Part shown: piece by piece, positions 44,260 to 56,479 of the stretch | Position numbering within the stretch: position 1 is the first letter of the stretch | Layout of the letters: each line of letters starts with the position of its first letter | Assembly (NCBI RefSeq): GCF_024586455.1 | Contig: NC_065922.1 | Coordinates: forward strand, 28,950,089-29,014,088 | DNA from: Bactrocera neohumeralis | Lineage: Eukaryota; Arthropoda; Insecta; Diptera; Tephritidae | Direction of reading: 5' to 3' | Length of the DNA: 64,000 bases | Notes under the pieces: model-generated | What the model saw: only the letters and a program-made list of their open reading frames with translations | Database searches by the model: none | What the model was told of the DNA's origin: nothing | Translations under genes and position numbers: made by a program

Positions 44260-45249
44260 ATAGTATCTAAGTTAGCTAATTGTCACAGGTATTTTGTATA
44301 GAAATGTAGCATTGAGCCACTTTAGCAATGATTATTAAATATATATATATGCGTATATGAAAATATAATAATTTGTAGATATATTTTTCTACCATTTAAA
44401 AATATTAGCCCTAAAACTATGCTCTGGTTGGAACAACGCAAGTTTTTTAATAACTGAGGCAATATTCCGGACACTTCAAACATCTTGTGGGTTGTCGTCA
44501 TTAGAAAAATAAACAGAAAAAGCATCAGAGATGGCAAAAATAAAGGAGTTAGGTCCCTAATCCATGATTTATGTTTTTTTATCGTTGGAGACTACAACCA
44601 AATTTTTTTAGGTCCATCTTAAGTAAGACCTTGTACACTCATAACTCGATTTTTTACTTGATAAGATCGCCTGCCATACTCCCAACTAAAATGTAACTTC
44701 ATAACAGACATAGTTTTTATCTGATTTTCCTATTTTCTATGCACCAACATACCAATTAAATCGTGTACGCATTTTTTTGTCAGGCAGTGTAATTTGACAC
44801 ACATTTACAGTAAATATACCATGAACTTGACTACCTGAAACGCATTTGCTGCAGCTGGTGAAACCAATTATTCTCTAACCAAACTTTGGTTTATGTGAAA
44901 CTTTAATCATATTTCAATTACAAGTTCTCTAACTGTAAAAGTTACCACTAAGAGTATTGCAGGCTTTTTGGTTGAACAATTGCACATATAAAAAAGTTTT
45001 AACGACAAAATGAAAGTGTGTGATTTGGGATTTTTGTGTGGAATTATTATTTCAAATTCTCACCTGAAATCATTGGAAGGAAGTAATAATTATGTATGTC
45101 AACATTTAGAAGACTGTTAATTCTAGATTAGAGATTACTCATATACGACGAGGACGAGGCCTTCGATTGTAACACTGCTGAAATAACCTTTGAAATACAG
45201 AAAATTATACTTCAGATGCCAAATAACTGTAGTTTTAATTCTCTTTTGA
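44260..45249. other. AT-rich DNA, nothing recognised
   Basis: Short TA-rich simple sequence at 44340-44352. The minus-strand frame 44322-44537 has no motif. The minus-strand frame 45135-45449 is the shadow of the LINE fragment that follows. Confidence 0.4.
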
Positions 45250-45479
45250 TTCGAAGATGCTTGGTGGAGCAGAGAGCTTGAATCACGTGTTTCGAAACTC
45301 TTCAAACAAGCCAAGATAGTCAATGAGAAGCCCTGCTGGAGCACAAAAATAATACAAAGATGCACTAAAGGAATATATAAAGAGATTCGCAAAGCCAAAC
45401 GGGAGTCGTGGAAGAGCTTCTGTGGCAAGTTAGAAAAAACGAAGTACAAAATAAATGTGCAGAGTGGACTGGTGCGGTG
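45250..45479 (+). pseudogene. Jockey/R1-type LINE fragment between endonuclease and RT
   Basis: The plus strand from 45253 reads EDAWWSRELESRVSKLFKQA, then KGIYKEIRKAKRESWKSFCG. The WW..EL......LF..A and Y...IRKAKRESWK.FC pattern is the linker between the endonuclease and reverse transcriptase of Jockey/R1-like ORF2 proteins. The frame stays open to a stop at about 45480, exactly where mariner C copy 3 begins. Neither endonuclease nor reverse transcriptase boxes are present. Confidence 0.75.
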
Positions 45480-45785
45480 AGTTGACTCACGACCAAAAAT
45501 TGCTCAGAAACCAACATTCGAAGGACGATTATTTGACCAAAAATCACATTTTAACCATTAACCGCTCCCCGTATTCACCTGATATGGCACCGTGCGACTT
45601 TTTCCTCTTCGGAAAAATGCATTTGAGGCCCATGGCTTGCACCGGTATACTGGCGGCCATACCGACCAAAACACTCGTTCGACATGCTTTGGAAAAAAGC
45701 TGTATTGAAGCAAATTGATTTTGCCGAAAAAACCATTTGTTCTGTTTTTTTTTGTAAGTCCTGTTTGCTTTGGAACGCACTTTAT
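45480..45785 (+). mobile_element. Mariner family C, copy 3 (3' half)
   Basis: LTHDQKLLRNQHSKDDYLTK shows the same joint as the copies at 31.2 and 36.0 kb. It continues NHILTINRSPYSPDMAPCDF and FLFGKMHL. A further deletion removes about 14 residues before ACTGILAAIP. Another gap follows. The right end GTTTGCTTTGGAACGCAC is recognisable as the family terminus but its last bases are changed. The left half is absent, replaced by the LINE fragment. Confidence 0.8.
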
Positions 45786-46939
45786 GGTACATCAATTGAG
45801 AGAGTACACCATGTCGTATGAGCAACACAGAATTTATAACGTACTTGTGTGAATGAGCAGTATTACAATAACTATTTCTGTATTAGAATATCTATCTTTA
45901 AAGTTGTAGGTTTATTTTTCTAATGTATAAGATTAAAAACTCTCTTTTATATTTAGTGAAAAACCTGCAAATTCCGGGGTCGTCAGCAAAAAAAAAAATC
46001 AACTTTTGCAATAACGAACATGCAATACATTAAAGGGTTATATCCACTTGTGTGGGTTGGAAAAATCGATATTTTTGCTTCATTTTCTTAAAGTATATCC
46101 TTTCTTTTAAGATTATTTTAAGATTATTTCTTCCAAATTTCATAGAGATCTGAGCACTAGAGCCAAAGTTACAGCTGTCAACAGCGCTCTTCTCCCATGT
46201 ACCCCTGAATACGTGCCGACTGCTCGTTCGCGATTGTCTCTAAATGATGTTTTTTAAAAAGTATCGTTGCCGTCAGCAGGGTTTCTCAAGAACCATGTGA
46301 CCTATGAATCTAACTTTTTACTGGATACTTGAAAACTACAATATCTCATACTTGAACGAAGGATTTTTTATTTGAAACAAGAGTGTTTTTTTGAGAATGA
46401 AAAAACTGAATTGTTAGATAAACAAAAATCGCCAAATTTCGCAAAATTTTTCGTTCAAGTGAGGCGTTATGATATAAACTAAAAAAACTATTCTTTTATT
46501 TGATAACAGATGAACCATCATATACTTATATTGCTCACCGCAAAGCGTGTGGGAAAAAAAGTGTTTCGGCACAACAGCTGTATTGGCAATAAATGGGAAA
46601 AATTAAATTTAACAAATTTAAACATACCTAAACGTGCTCAATTATAAAAAAGTACCGTCTTTCCAAAAAAATCTTAAAAAACCGATTTTTTTTTTCAGAA
46701 AATAAGTGCATATAATCTCTTAAAGCATATATTTACTATACACGTTTATCAAAATTTTTTATGAAGAACACCGAAGGCGTTAGTGAGCTCATATTGCAGA
46801 TCACAATCAGACACAGCATTTTTGAAAGTCCCAAACTGAAATCAAGCCAGATTGGAATTGGAATTTTACTGTATCATTATCCTTTATATGAACCTATTTG
46901 TCATTTTTTTTTCAGATCAATATTTTGAAACATCTCTCA
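45786..46939. other. AT-rich DNA, nothing firmly recognised
   Basis: 46020-46330 has a texture like other dispersed non-coding repeats (AAATTTCATAGAGATCTGAG, an AAGATTATTTT doublet near 46105), but no second copy is in the window. Confidence 0.35.
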
Positions 46940-47330
46940 CAGTCGATTTAGCCACGTCTGTCAGTATATACACGAATTAGTCCCTCAGTTTTGGAAATAT
47001 CTATTTTTAATTTCGCACACGTTCTCTTCTCTTGTTGTGGATGTTCATTTGTCGGAACTGTCGATAGACGATCACTATAGCGTATAGCTGCCATACAAAC
47101 TGAATGAACCAAATGAAGTACTTTTTTAATTGTCAAGATACCTTCACGAAATTCGACACAGAATATTACCTAAGGCAACGCTTCAATCTCCGAATAAATT
47201 TTTCAGATCAAACTACTATAAAATATAGTTGTCATACAAACTGACCGATAAAAATCAATTTATTGTGAGGAAAACTCTTTTATTTGTCAAGTTACTTTCA
47301 CGAAATTCGGCTTAGATTATTGTACAAAGA
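46940..47330 (+). mobile_element. Mini-me fragment M7
   Basis: AGTCGATTTAGCCACGTCTG, AGTCCCTCAGTTTTGGAAAT, ATTTGTCGGAACTGTCGAT, AGCTGCCATACAAACTGAA and a second diverged unit GTTGTCATACAAACTGACC about 141 bases later. Head, (TA)n and tail are missing. Confidence 0.7.
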
Positions 47331-47475
47331 AGTGTATGAAATAGGTTTGATCTGGCCTAAAGCCTGCCTGATCTTTGGTCGTAATCGGATTTTGTTGAAT
47401 AATGCTTGACCGTGTGTAAAACTGAGCTTACAATTCAAGCAATCTTATCTTACGACATATTTAGAGGTATATATA

Positions 47476-48448
47476 AAGGGTGATCCATTTAAGAGATTTC
47501 CAACTATTTAAAGAAAAACACAGAACCTTCAAATTTAATAATTATCATTCAAAAGAAAATTTTTTGGCATTTATTTTTTGAAGATTATTTCTTTCAAATG
47601 TTGGCAGCAGCCACATCTCAGATGGTCCATACATTGAGTCCAATTTTCTATGACTCGTTAGCGACTGGTAACTAGCGAATGGTAAGTGTGATGTTTTGCT
47701 TCAAGGCCTGCATCGAAGCGGGATCGTCTGCATAGACTTTAGACTTCACACACAGGAAAAAATCTAACGGTGTGATATCACACGAGCAAAATGTAAAATT
47801 ATCTGCTTGAAATATACCAATAAATAAAGTAAAGAAGTGTTCTCTCAATAAAACCATTGATTGATGCGATGTGTGGGAAGTGGCGCCGTGTTGCTGAAAC
47901 CAAACCAACCGCCGAGATCACGAGCCTCAATTTCAGGTATCAAATAGTCTGTTATGGCCGCCATTGACGTCGGATCATCTTGAAACTTTTCAAGAGCCCA
48001 TAGAACGTCAGCGGCCTCGGTTTTTGCACAAGCTGTATTTTGTACGCTAACAATTTAAGATCTCGACGTAAAATGTGCTGCGAACGGCGAAATCGACTCC
48101 TAATGGTCTAAGTGTACACTCTCAGGTACGGCTGTTTTATTTTCTTCACTGCGTGCTGAACGTGGTCTATCCGATCGGATATTATCCAATAATGAATGTC
48201 TCAAAATGGGCCCTGTCAGCCGATTATGTTGAGCAAAGGTTGAGCGGAGCGCGTGAAACACATTCTTTACATAACGTGAATTTTCGTAATAAAGTTGAAC
48301 GATTTGTAAACTTTGTTTAGGCGTAAGTCCTTCCAAGATAAAATACCAAACAATACTGAACAAAAGTAACATGATAGCTTGACATGACTCAGGCGTGATC
48401 TGACAAAAAACGGCTATTGAAAAAAGTGTATTTACTTGGATCACCCGT
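47476..48448 (-). mobile_element. Tc1/mariner element E2 with both ends, internally deleted
   Basis: TA flanks both sides (47474-47475, 48449-48450). The ends are inverted repeats AAAGGGTGATCCA and AACGGGTGATCCA. On the minus strand the N-terminal region is LEGLTPKQSLQIVQLYYENS and SEENKTAVPESVHLDH (48330-48105), then RRDLKLLAYKIQLVQ (48075-48030). A deletion removes the first catalytic box. PTSMAAITDYLIPEIEARDL follows, then WFQQHGATSHTSHQSMVLLR (second box, aspartate changed to histidine) and SCDITPLDFFLCVKSKVYAD (third box). It ends near 47620 with a diverged C-terminus. It is dead through frameshifts, the deletion and the changed residue. Confidence 0.85.
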
Positions 48449-48449
48449 T

Positions 48450-49636
48450 ATATATATAATGTTTTTTCTTTTAAAATCTCTTTAGAACATTATTTCAAGT
48501 GCTCGGATACTATTCTGAATATTATACCATACTCGTATAAATGAAATGATATTATTCAGTTGTGTCCACTGATAGTCAAGTTGTCATTATAAAACTGTGA
48601 TATAAATGACCCACAAACACTTGTAAAATTATTGCATTCACAATTATTCCAAAACAACTTTTATTACGCAAGAAACTAACCGCTTTTAGAAGAGCTCTTT
48701 CCCACAAAGCCATTCCAACTCATTTTCCAAGCCATTAGCGTTGAGTATGGCATTATCACGCAAACATACAATTATGGTATATGTGTATGTGATGTATTTG
48801 AAATATATCAATAAATAAAGACAAGCGTAAGTTATGCGCATACAAAACGGAAACCAAATTCAAATGCAAATTGAGGCTGACTGCTGCCACACAAATCATT
48901 TCGCATTAAATATGTATTTGTGTTAGCATTGAGTTAACCTTTGCTCAATAACTGTAATAAGTGCATATCATTGCTGAGCCGCTTGCGCGTATCCTTGCCG
49001 AGAAGGATGGCCGCAATGTACTCAAAGCGACATAACGGTTGCGTTGGCGTAACGCAGTTGCATACACAAGTGGTTGAATGCATTCAATTTAACAGATGCA
49101 ACATGGATAAGGAATAAGGAATAATAAAAAGCGCGCAAAACAAAGAAAAAAACAAAGCAGAGCAAACTGAAATAACTAAAAAAAAATAGAGAATGAGTTT
49201 CGAAGAGGAAACGCAATAGAAATTGACAATGATTTGCATTTTGTGCGCTGCCATGTACCGTTACCCTTACAAACTGCTGTTGAAAGGCAAATGAATGACC
49301 GAATGAATGCAACACGATTGTAACGAATGTTGCAAGTGCAACAACAACAACCAGCAGCCGCACAGTTGGATCAGAAACAAGGCAAAATGAGATGAATTTC
49401 AGTGTTTGTGAGCGCACACTTTTGCATCGAAAAGAATATTTTGCTAAAGTGAATGCAGCAGATAGCAAATGCTACTACTTGAACACACACACACACGCAC
49501 AAAGACAGCGCCTGCAGCTATGACACATACACACACAACCACACTGTTGGAGTTTACTTTAACTTTTGGCATATTTAAGCGATTCTTCTGCAATATTTTG
49601 CGTGCACTCGGCTGTCACGATGACCCTTGTACAGCT

Positions 49637-49674
<38 letters not shown>

Positions 49675-50705
49675 CCACATGCTTTTCATATTTATTTTGT
49701 TTTGATTTCATTATTATGTAACTCTAACAAGTCGAATCAAAGAAAATTCTGTACAAATTGTGTACACGAGATGAGCGCAAATGCAGCAGCGCACAGAAGT
49801 GGCAACTCGAAGGATGCTGTTGTTGTTGTTGGCGCTGCTGAGGAACGCGTAATAAAGTCAACTGTATGTAAATGAGCAGTGCACTGATAATGAGGTAGTT
49901 GTTCGAGGGCTTGCTAGCACTGTTAGGCCAGCTAATTTGGAGCTCTTTGAGAAGACAAGGATTTTTCACAAAAAAATCCGCTATGTGGACATCTTCTAGC
50001 CTTTTACTTGTATACCTCAGTTTCGAGTCAAACCGGATAATCCAGTGAGAGGTGGATTCTTTTAACCAAAATTAGATACCAGAATCGCCTTCCGACTGCC
50101 AGACCACGGCAGTGCCTTCGAAGGGAATATTACAGCAAAAGAAAGTCTCCTTGTTCTGACAAAGACGACTCTCACAAAACAAAAATATTTATATATATAT
50201 ACATTAGGGTGTTTTTTTTTAACTATTTATTTTTTCCAATTCCATCATGAAATTTCCTTGGAAATACCCTAAAAAAATATTAATATTAACATATAAATAT
50301 TAACGTTAAGGACTGGACCAAGGCATGTAAAAATTTTCCATTGAAAATACACCACAATCGTGATTTTTTATCTTTAAATTTCTATAGCTCACAGGCATTT
50401 TATGACATCGCTTTGACTTTAGAAACATATTCCTCAGAATTGAACTATCTACAAAAGTGCTCAGTGCAACAAAGTCGAAACTCACACCGGCGAGGTAGTA
50501 CGAGGCTCTAAAATTGATTTTTCCACGAAATTCGCATTTTTTTGTATATATCTCGTAAATGAAAAGAACTATAGAAAAAATGTACATGACAAATTTTATT
50601 TGCGAGGTTCGAGGTCAAAATCGCTATCATTAACACTTCTCGAGATATTCAGCTTTTTAAAGTCTGTTGACCGATCAAATACATGGCCTTCTATGGAGAA
50701 CTTTT
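48450..50705. other. Unique-looking DNA with CA microsatellites
   Basis: (AC)n is at 49485-49500 and a longer perfect run at 49639-49673. The 148-codon minus-strand frame 49022-49468 has no motif and consists mostly of Phe, Ser, Leu and Val in an A-rich plus strand. At 50208 a TTAGGGTG word resembles the array motif but has no partner. Confidence 0.45.
49639..49673 (+). repeat. (AC)n microsatellite
   Basis: Perfect AC dinucleotide run of about 17 units. Confidence 0.9.
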
Positions 50706-50725
50706 TATACCCTGAACAGGGTATA
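50706..50725 (+). mobile_element. Head of mini-me M3, separated by a mariner
   Basis: TATACCCTGAACAGGGTATA is a perfect palindrome apart from its two central bases. The rest of the element resumes at 51664 after the nested mariner. Confidence 0.8.
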
Positions 50726-51663
50726 CAAGGTCTGTCGCAAAAGAAACAGAACTTTTTAAATATAACTATTTCTGGTGGCGCCACCTTTTGGTGGGTATAT
50801 GAAATAAAAAGTTTGATCTCTTGTTGACATTTCCTATTTTAAGACAATTGGATAACTACAATCGATATTATCAATCAAAAAGTGACAGCAGCTTTTGGTC
50901 ATCAGTCGTAAAATGCATTTTGAAAAAAAGAGCAAATATTAAATTTTGTTTGAAACTTGGGAAAACGTTTACTGAAACATTTCAAATGATGAAAAAAGTT
51001 TATGGTGATCAGTGCCTATCCCGTGGTAATGTGCATGAGTGGTTTAAGCGATTCCAAGAAGGTTGTGAGGACCTCTGTGACGATCAGAAGTCGGTCGTCT
51101 TCAGAAGTCAAAAATAAAGACAATGCTGATTTGTTTTTACGATTCCGAGGGTATTGTACACCGAGAGTTCGTCCCACCTGGCCAAACGATTAATGCTGTG
51201 TTTTACCTTAGTGTTATGAAGCGTCTTTTGTCACGCATTCGTCGTGCTCGACCACAATACCGTGAGGCAGGGTCCTGGCGCCTGTTGCACGATAATGCGC
51301 CGTGTCATCGGTCGACGCTTGTCACTGATTTTTTGACAAAAAACTCCATATTAATCATTAATCACTCACCCTACTCACCTGATCTGGCACCCTGTGATTT
51401 TTACCTATTTAGAAAACTTCATTTACCCATGAAAGAACACTGGTTTCCGGACATTTCAGCTATCCAAAAGGCGACGACCGATATTCTCAAGAGCATTCCG
51501 ATAAATGACCTTAAACACTCATTTGAAATGCTAATTGAACGTGCTAAACGCTGCATCGAAGCACAAGGAAACTACTTTGAATAAAAAAATATAACTTTTG
51601 AAAAATATTAATTTTTTTGTTGTTGTTTTTTTAACAGTCCTGTTTCTTTTGCGACAGACCTTG
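50726..51663 (+). mobile_element. Mariner family D, nearly complete, nested in mini-me
   Basis: The ends are inverted repeats: left CAAGGTCTGTCGCAAAAGAA, right complement the same for 20 bases. TA flanks both (50724-50725, 51664-51665). An ATG at 50913 with a one-base shift leads to NIKFCLKLGKTFTETFQMMK and CLSRGNVHEWFKRFQEGCED (helix-turn-helix). An internal deletion then joins DDQ to KIKTMLICFYDSEGIVHREF (51110-51170), removing the first catalytic box. The frame to 51584 is open and complete: SWRLLHDNAPCHRS (second box), SPYSPDLAPCDFYLF (third box), RCIEAQGNYFE at the end. It is therefore a non-autonomous copy, and the near-identical ends suggest it moved fairly recently compared with the other mariners here. 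It is related to family C. Confidence 0.9.
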
Positions 51664-52170
51664 TATTACGTTTGTCACGAAGTTTGTAACATCCAGAATT
51701 AAGCTTCGGAGGCTCTATAAAGTATATATATAAGTGATCAGTATGTCGAGCTGAGTCGATTTAGCCATGTCCGTCTGTCTGTCCGTCTGTCTGTCTGTAT
51801 ATATACGAACTAGTCCTTCAGTTTTTAAGATATCGTTTTGAAATTTTGCAAATGTCATTTTCTCTTCAAGAAGCTGCTCATTTGTCAGAACTGCCGATAT
51901 CGGACCACTATAACATATAGCTGCCATACAAACTAAACGATCGGAATCAAGTTCTTGTATGGAAAACTTTCACATTTCACAATGTATTTTCACAAAAGTT
52001 GGCGCAGGTTATTTTCTAAGATAATAATGTAATCTCCAAAGAAATTGTTCAGATCGGTTAACTACAGCATATAGCTGCCATACAAACTGAACACATAGTT
52101 ACTAAAAGAAATGCATCTGTGAAGGGTATATTAGCTTCGGTGCAGCCGAAGTTAACGGTTTTTCTTGTTT
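51664..52170 (+). mobile_element. Mini-me element M3, body and tail
   Basis: After the mariner it continues with TTTGTCACGAAGTTTGTAAC, the (TA)n tract at 51722-51732, GATCAGTATGTCGAGC, the core GAGTCGATTTAGCCATGTCC, (GTCY)n at 51769-51798 and the CTGCCATACAAAC unit at 51921 and 52075 (period 154). The tail has the small hairpin CTTCGGTGCAGCCGAAG followed by TTAACGGTTTTTCTTGTTT. Non-coding on this strand. Confidence 0.85.
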
Positions 52171-54920
52171 CCCTGTAAGAAATGCTCCGGTGAAAGTCCT
52201 TTTCTTTAATTCTGAAAATGAAGTAATATATTTTATATATCTTCCTTGTTTGATCTCTTACCATAAATATACTATTTTTTATTAATACATACTAATATGT
52301 ATAAGTATTGATAGAAGTGCAAATCATACTGTATTGTTCTTTCAAAACTCAACCACAATTGTTCCAGATTGCCAATGAAAATCTATAGGTAACAGAAGAT
52401 CTTACCAATCACTAAATAAAATTTTGAACTGAAAAACTTAAAGATTCGTTCAAGAGTCCGCAACTCCATGAGGCTTCTAACTGCAGCTTTTGCATTCGTC
52501 CTTAACCAATTGATTAGCAGCAAGTGAAACACACCTTTAAAGCTCCTACGCACATCCTCCAGCTAACCGTTTTTATTTTGTCTTTTGAAAGTTTAACCAT
52601 CTAAATTGCATCATCCTTTTTTTCCACCGTTATTTACTCACTTGCCAAGTTGCACTTCAAAGTCGGCGGCTGATCCACCTCAAAGATCCAGTAATCCTGT
52701 GGCCTATAACAAACGGCTTTGAAGTTTTGAGATCAAAAATTATTACAAGCATTAGATGACATGGAAGTCAAGCGGTGCGCATCTGCATGGCTAAGTGCTT
52801 AAGTACAAGGACCAAAGTGAACTTAAGCTGAACTGGATAACCGACAGCAAATATGTAGAAGATAAAGGTATGCTTAAAGGTATATGAGTGTGTATGCGTG
52901 TGGGTGTACGAGTGTAAAGAAAATTATGATAACTAAATAGACTGGCAGATTCAAGTGGTTATGTTGAATAATATTGTGTGGGAGTGTGTGTGTGTGCATG
53001 AGTATGAGAGCATGATTATGGGTAAGTGTGTAGATGTGTGTATGGGCAGAGGAAGTGCAGCGAAAGTAGAAAATTGCATAAAGTGCAGAGGCGGGCGTAA
53101 TAAATTGAAATTATATTTTGATATGCATGCATGCAGTTGAACGGATGAACGAGAGTCGCTGTGTGTGGACCTGTGACTCTCTCTCTCTCGTTGGTGTGTG
53201 TGTGTGTGTTTGTGCAAATATTTTTACCTACAAAATACGAGTGGCTTTGTGCGCTTCTTTTTACTACAAAGGAAGCTGTTGCTGGCGCATAATTCAATTT
53301 AACAAAATGCTTATGAAAAGTTATCGAGTGGCGCTGAGGAGAGAGCGTAAAGCGAGCAAAAGAGGAGAGCTAGCCTACACCGAATACAATCAGGCTACAG
53401 CTGTCCAATGCGGCAAGCAGCTGAAAAGCCCGCTTCACAGTAGTAAACTTGTCCTTTGGGGCATGCCAAAGTTTCGCTTGAGCCACCCCACTCACCGCGC
53501 TCGCCACCTCCAACCACCGCACAGAAGTTGTGTCCACTGACCAACATAAAATTTATGAATGAGTTTAAGAGCATAAAGGAAGCGAGCGGGTGAAAAATTA
53601 TGTTGCCGCTGTCGGCTGATTAGTGCAGCGGCAGTTTGTGAGCCATGTGACAGAGGAAATGAAATAGGAGATGAGCGCAATATATGCTACACAGCAGGGG
53701 CTGCTACTACTGGCTGGCAAGCTTGCGAAATAGGCCAAAAGTCAAAGGCATTAGGCAAACGAACAGATTCGGTTATTTGTGTGAGTGTGTGTGTGCGTTT
53801 CGTGTTGCAAGTGTAACGGTTGTGAATAGGCAAATCGGCAAAGAAACTGGCCGGACGAACTATTTTGTATATATCACACATATATATGTGTATGTGTGTG
53901 TGTTCGTACGAGTTGCTCGCCAGCGCCAGCTAAACTCACAGCGGAAATGAATTTTATATTAGAATTTATGCAAGTCACCGGCAGTGAATTTTTCTCCTAG
54001 CAATTTTTTTTGCTTTTCTTCCATTTTGATGAAAGCCTCTAGTTGCCGCTGCACTACAAGTCAAAGATAAATGCGCTAGCTTGCATTCAAATTTTCCAGC
54101 TGAAGTTGCATTTACTATTTTGCCACAATAATTTGAATACGAAAAGCATTTTGCAGGTAACCAAGCGCAAGCGTAACATCATTCATGCCTACAGTGTTGC
54201 ATTTTGTCAGTGTATGCATTTTACAAACGGCTAAACACGTGATTACCTTTGTGGCGTGCGGCGGCATTATTTGTTACCGACAAAGCTGCTGCGGCTTAAG
54301 CGGGTGGCAGGCACCATGCAAGCAATACATACATACATATAATAAGAGAACAATAATGTAACGGTAAAAATTGTAAAAGTGCTAACAAAGTCGGCTTACA
54401 GCCGTGGGGCGCAGTGAAGCTGTACGCTGTACGGGGTTGGCCACCAGCTTGTTGCAGGCAGTTGCAATTTAAATTCAATTGAGAAAGTGAAGCAGCAACA
54501 ATGGCGGAATTGTAAGAAAAATGTTCGGAGGAGGCGAGCGTTAGACGACAAAGTGTATGGTTGCAAAAGAGAAAGCGGGAAAGTGGGGAAAGAGTGATTG
54601 CAAAATAATGCGGCATGCAGTGGCAACACTGTGCAACTGATTTTCTGCAACTTTGCTTTTGTTCACAGCGCATGATAAAGTGTGACCAGAAATGTGAGTA
54701 GCTTAAGATGGTACACAACTAAGACCTTAAATAAACGAAGTAGTTTGTAGTGGTCGTATCAATTTGTGAATTTCAAAAATTTTAATTATTTTTGTATCGA
54801 ATGTACACAGATTTGAGAATACTCTCCGAAAACGTGAAGTTGATCAGGCAAGTAGTTTCGAAGATATGATATTTGTAAGAATTGTTTAACCATGTGTGAA
54901 GACCTATACCCCTAACTCTA
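52171..54920. other. Unique-looking DNA with TG microsatellites
   Basis: GT-rich runs at 52985-53000, 53195-53210, 53780-53796 and 53880-53905. Frames up to 140 codons exist on both strands at 53118-53540 and 54296-54718, without motifs and partly mirrored. No repeat copy recognised. Confidence 0.4.
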
Positions 54921-54927
54921 AACTTAT

Positions 54928-55634
54928 AGGGTTACATGGATTTCCTCGGGTAAAAAACGGCAATTATTCAGCATTTTATTTTCTTATACATATAAAAAAT
55001 AAATATTTTTTTTTAGAATTTTTTATTGTTACAAACATACACTATTAACATTAAAGTGAAAAATATGTGTTTTAGTTAAAACCTTAACTCAGAACTTGGA
55101 CGAAGGAAAAAAACTGAAAATTGGATTTTTGGCAGACATTTTTACAAAAAAATAAAAACTTCAGTGACAATTTCAAGGATTTTTTTTTTATCGAATAGTT
55201 GCAATCGGCATTTCTTTGTCGAAGAAAAAACGGTTTGGATTAAAATTTCATTACTGTTAACTCAGAACTTGGACAAAGGAAAAAAACTAAAAATTGGATT
55301 TTTGGCAGACATTAAAAAAAAAATTAAAATTTCAGTGAAAATTTCGTGCCCTTTTTTCAAATAGTTATAATCGAGATAGTCTTTTAGAATTGTATCTCAA
55401 AGACCTGTGTAAAATTTAATGAAGATCGGTTGAGTAATTCTCGAGAAATCCTGCTAACCGACACAGTTTCGAGAAAAACGCGTTTGAAGACAACGCCTAG
55501 CTAGCCTCGAGAGCGCAAGTTCTCAACTCGGATCAACTTGAAAAGTTGAATATTTGTTAATATTTCAGAGGTATAGTAGAATTTTATTAGAAAAAAAATC
55601 TATTTTTTGAAACCAGTAAACCCATGTAACCCCT
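54928..55634 (+). mobile_element. TIR element R3, copy b, with internal duplication
   Basis: It begins AGGGTTACATGGATTTCCTC and ends, as complement, GGGGTTACATGGGTTTACTG, giving terminal inverted repeats of about 15 bases. It matches 1358-1873 in inverse orientation along its length. Inside, AACTCAGAACTTGGAC with AATTGGATTTTTGGCAGACATT follows at 55086 and again at 55259, a 173-bp tandem duplication absent from the other copies. No protein is encoded; a non-autonomous DNA transposon is the best interpretation. Confidence 0.65.
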
Positions 55635-56432
55635 TAAAGACCCAAAAAGAAGACTTCAGTGTTCAGACCCCATATAATAGCTTTTAAATAAAAGTAATAG
55701 ATTAGTCTCCAGAGAAAATTTTTTCGAATCAATTGTTGTGAATAATAGATTAAACTTTAAGGGCTGTATTCAGAATCGGTTACGAAAATTCCTCTAAAAC
55801 GCTGAACCGATCGACTTTCAATTTGCACACGACTTTCTTAGATATGTTTGTCAGCTAATCATCGAAGAAATAAGATTTGATAATAATTGAGATATTTTAA
55901 GCCTGCCTGATATGCAAAATGTTTCACAATCACTGACAATTTCTAGCAGAAATATATTCCTCATTCCGCCTGACAATGCGTATTCAAAAAAAAAAAAAAA
56001 AAAATAACAATAAATCGCACAAAAATGAGTTTTTTGTGACTTGCAGGAGGGTATAACCTCTTAATAGGCATATTTTCGAAGACGAATAACAGCTCGAGGT
56101 TCATGCCTAACGATATAAACTCAGCTAAGCTAAGCTTGAATTATGTCTTGTAAAATCTGAGTGAAGGTAGCAAAGAGTAGTAGATAGCAAATGATTTCCA
56201 TTGGACCATTTATAGACCAAACTATTGATTGAAAATACGAATTGAGGGCCTTTTGAGTGAAGAAAGTTCTCTAAAAATTGTACAAGATACTTTTTTCCAT
56301 AGATAAATATATAAAACACTAAACTTTTACGGGTTAGTATTTCACTATATAATGTGAAAGGCTTGTCCTCCTTAAAATAGTCGGAATACCCGGTTTATTT
56401 TGTAGAATTATCTTAACCGATTGTTAGATCCC
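55635..56432. other. AT-rich DNA with poly-A run
   Basis: A 19-base poly-A run is at 55986-56004. No gene recognised. Confidence 0.4.
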
Positions 56433-56470
56433 TTGTTTCCACGACAGTTGTGTTTACGTAACCAGTTCGG
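56433..56470 (+). mobile_element. Retroposon R6, 5' fragment
   Basis: TTTCCACGACAGTTGTGTTT followed by ACGTAACCAG resembles the start of the 41128 copy (TCCCACGACAGTCGGGTCTATGTAACC). The CAA tail is missing and a mini-me begins 10 bases later. Confidence 0.45.
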
Positions 56471-56479
56471 TAGTATTTT

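Noticed and set aside
49022..49468. 148-codon minus-strand frame
   Set aside because: Composition-driven Phe/Ser/Leu-rich sequence opposite an A-rich strand, no motif.
50208..50330. Further copy of the TAGGGTGG array element
   Set aside because: Only the first eight bases agree and no matching opposite end was found.
53118..53540. 140-codon frame that includes TG repeats
   Set aside because: The first part encodes TG microsatellite (Val-Cys runs), the rest has no motif and is overlapped by minus-strand frames.
54296..54718. 140-codon minus-strand frame
   Set aside because: No domain, a second frame overlaps it on the same strand, and no repeat or gene context supports it.
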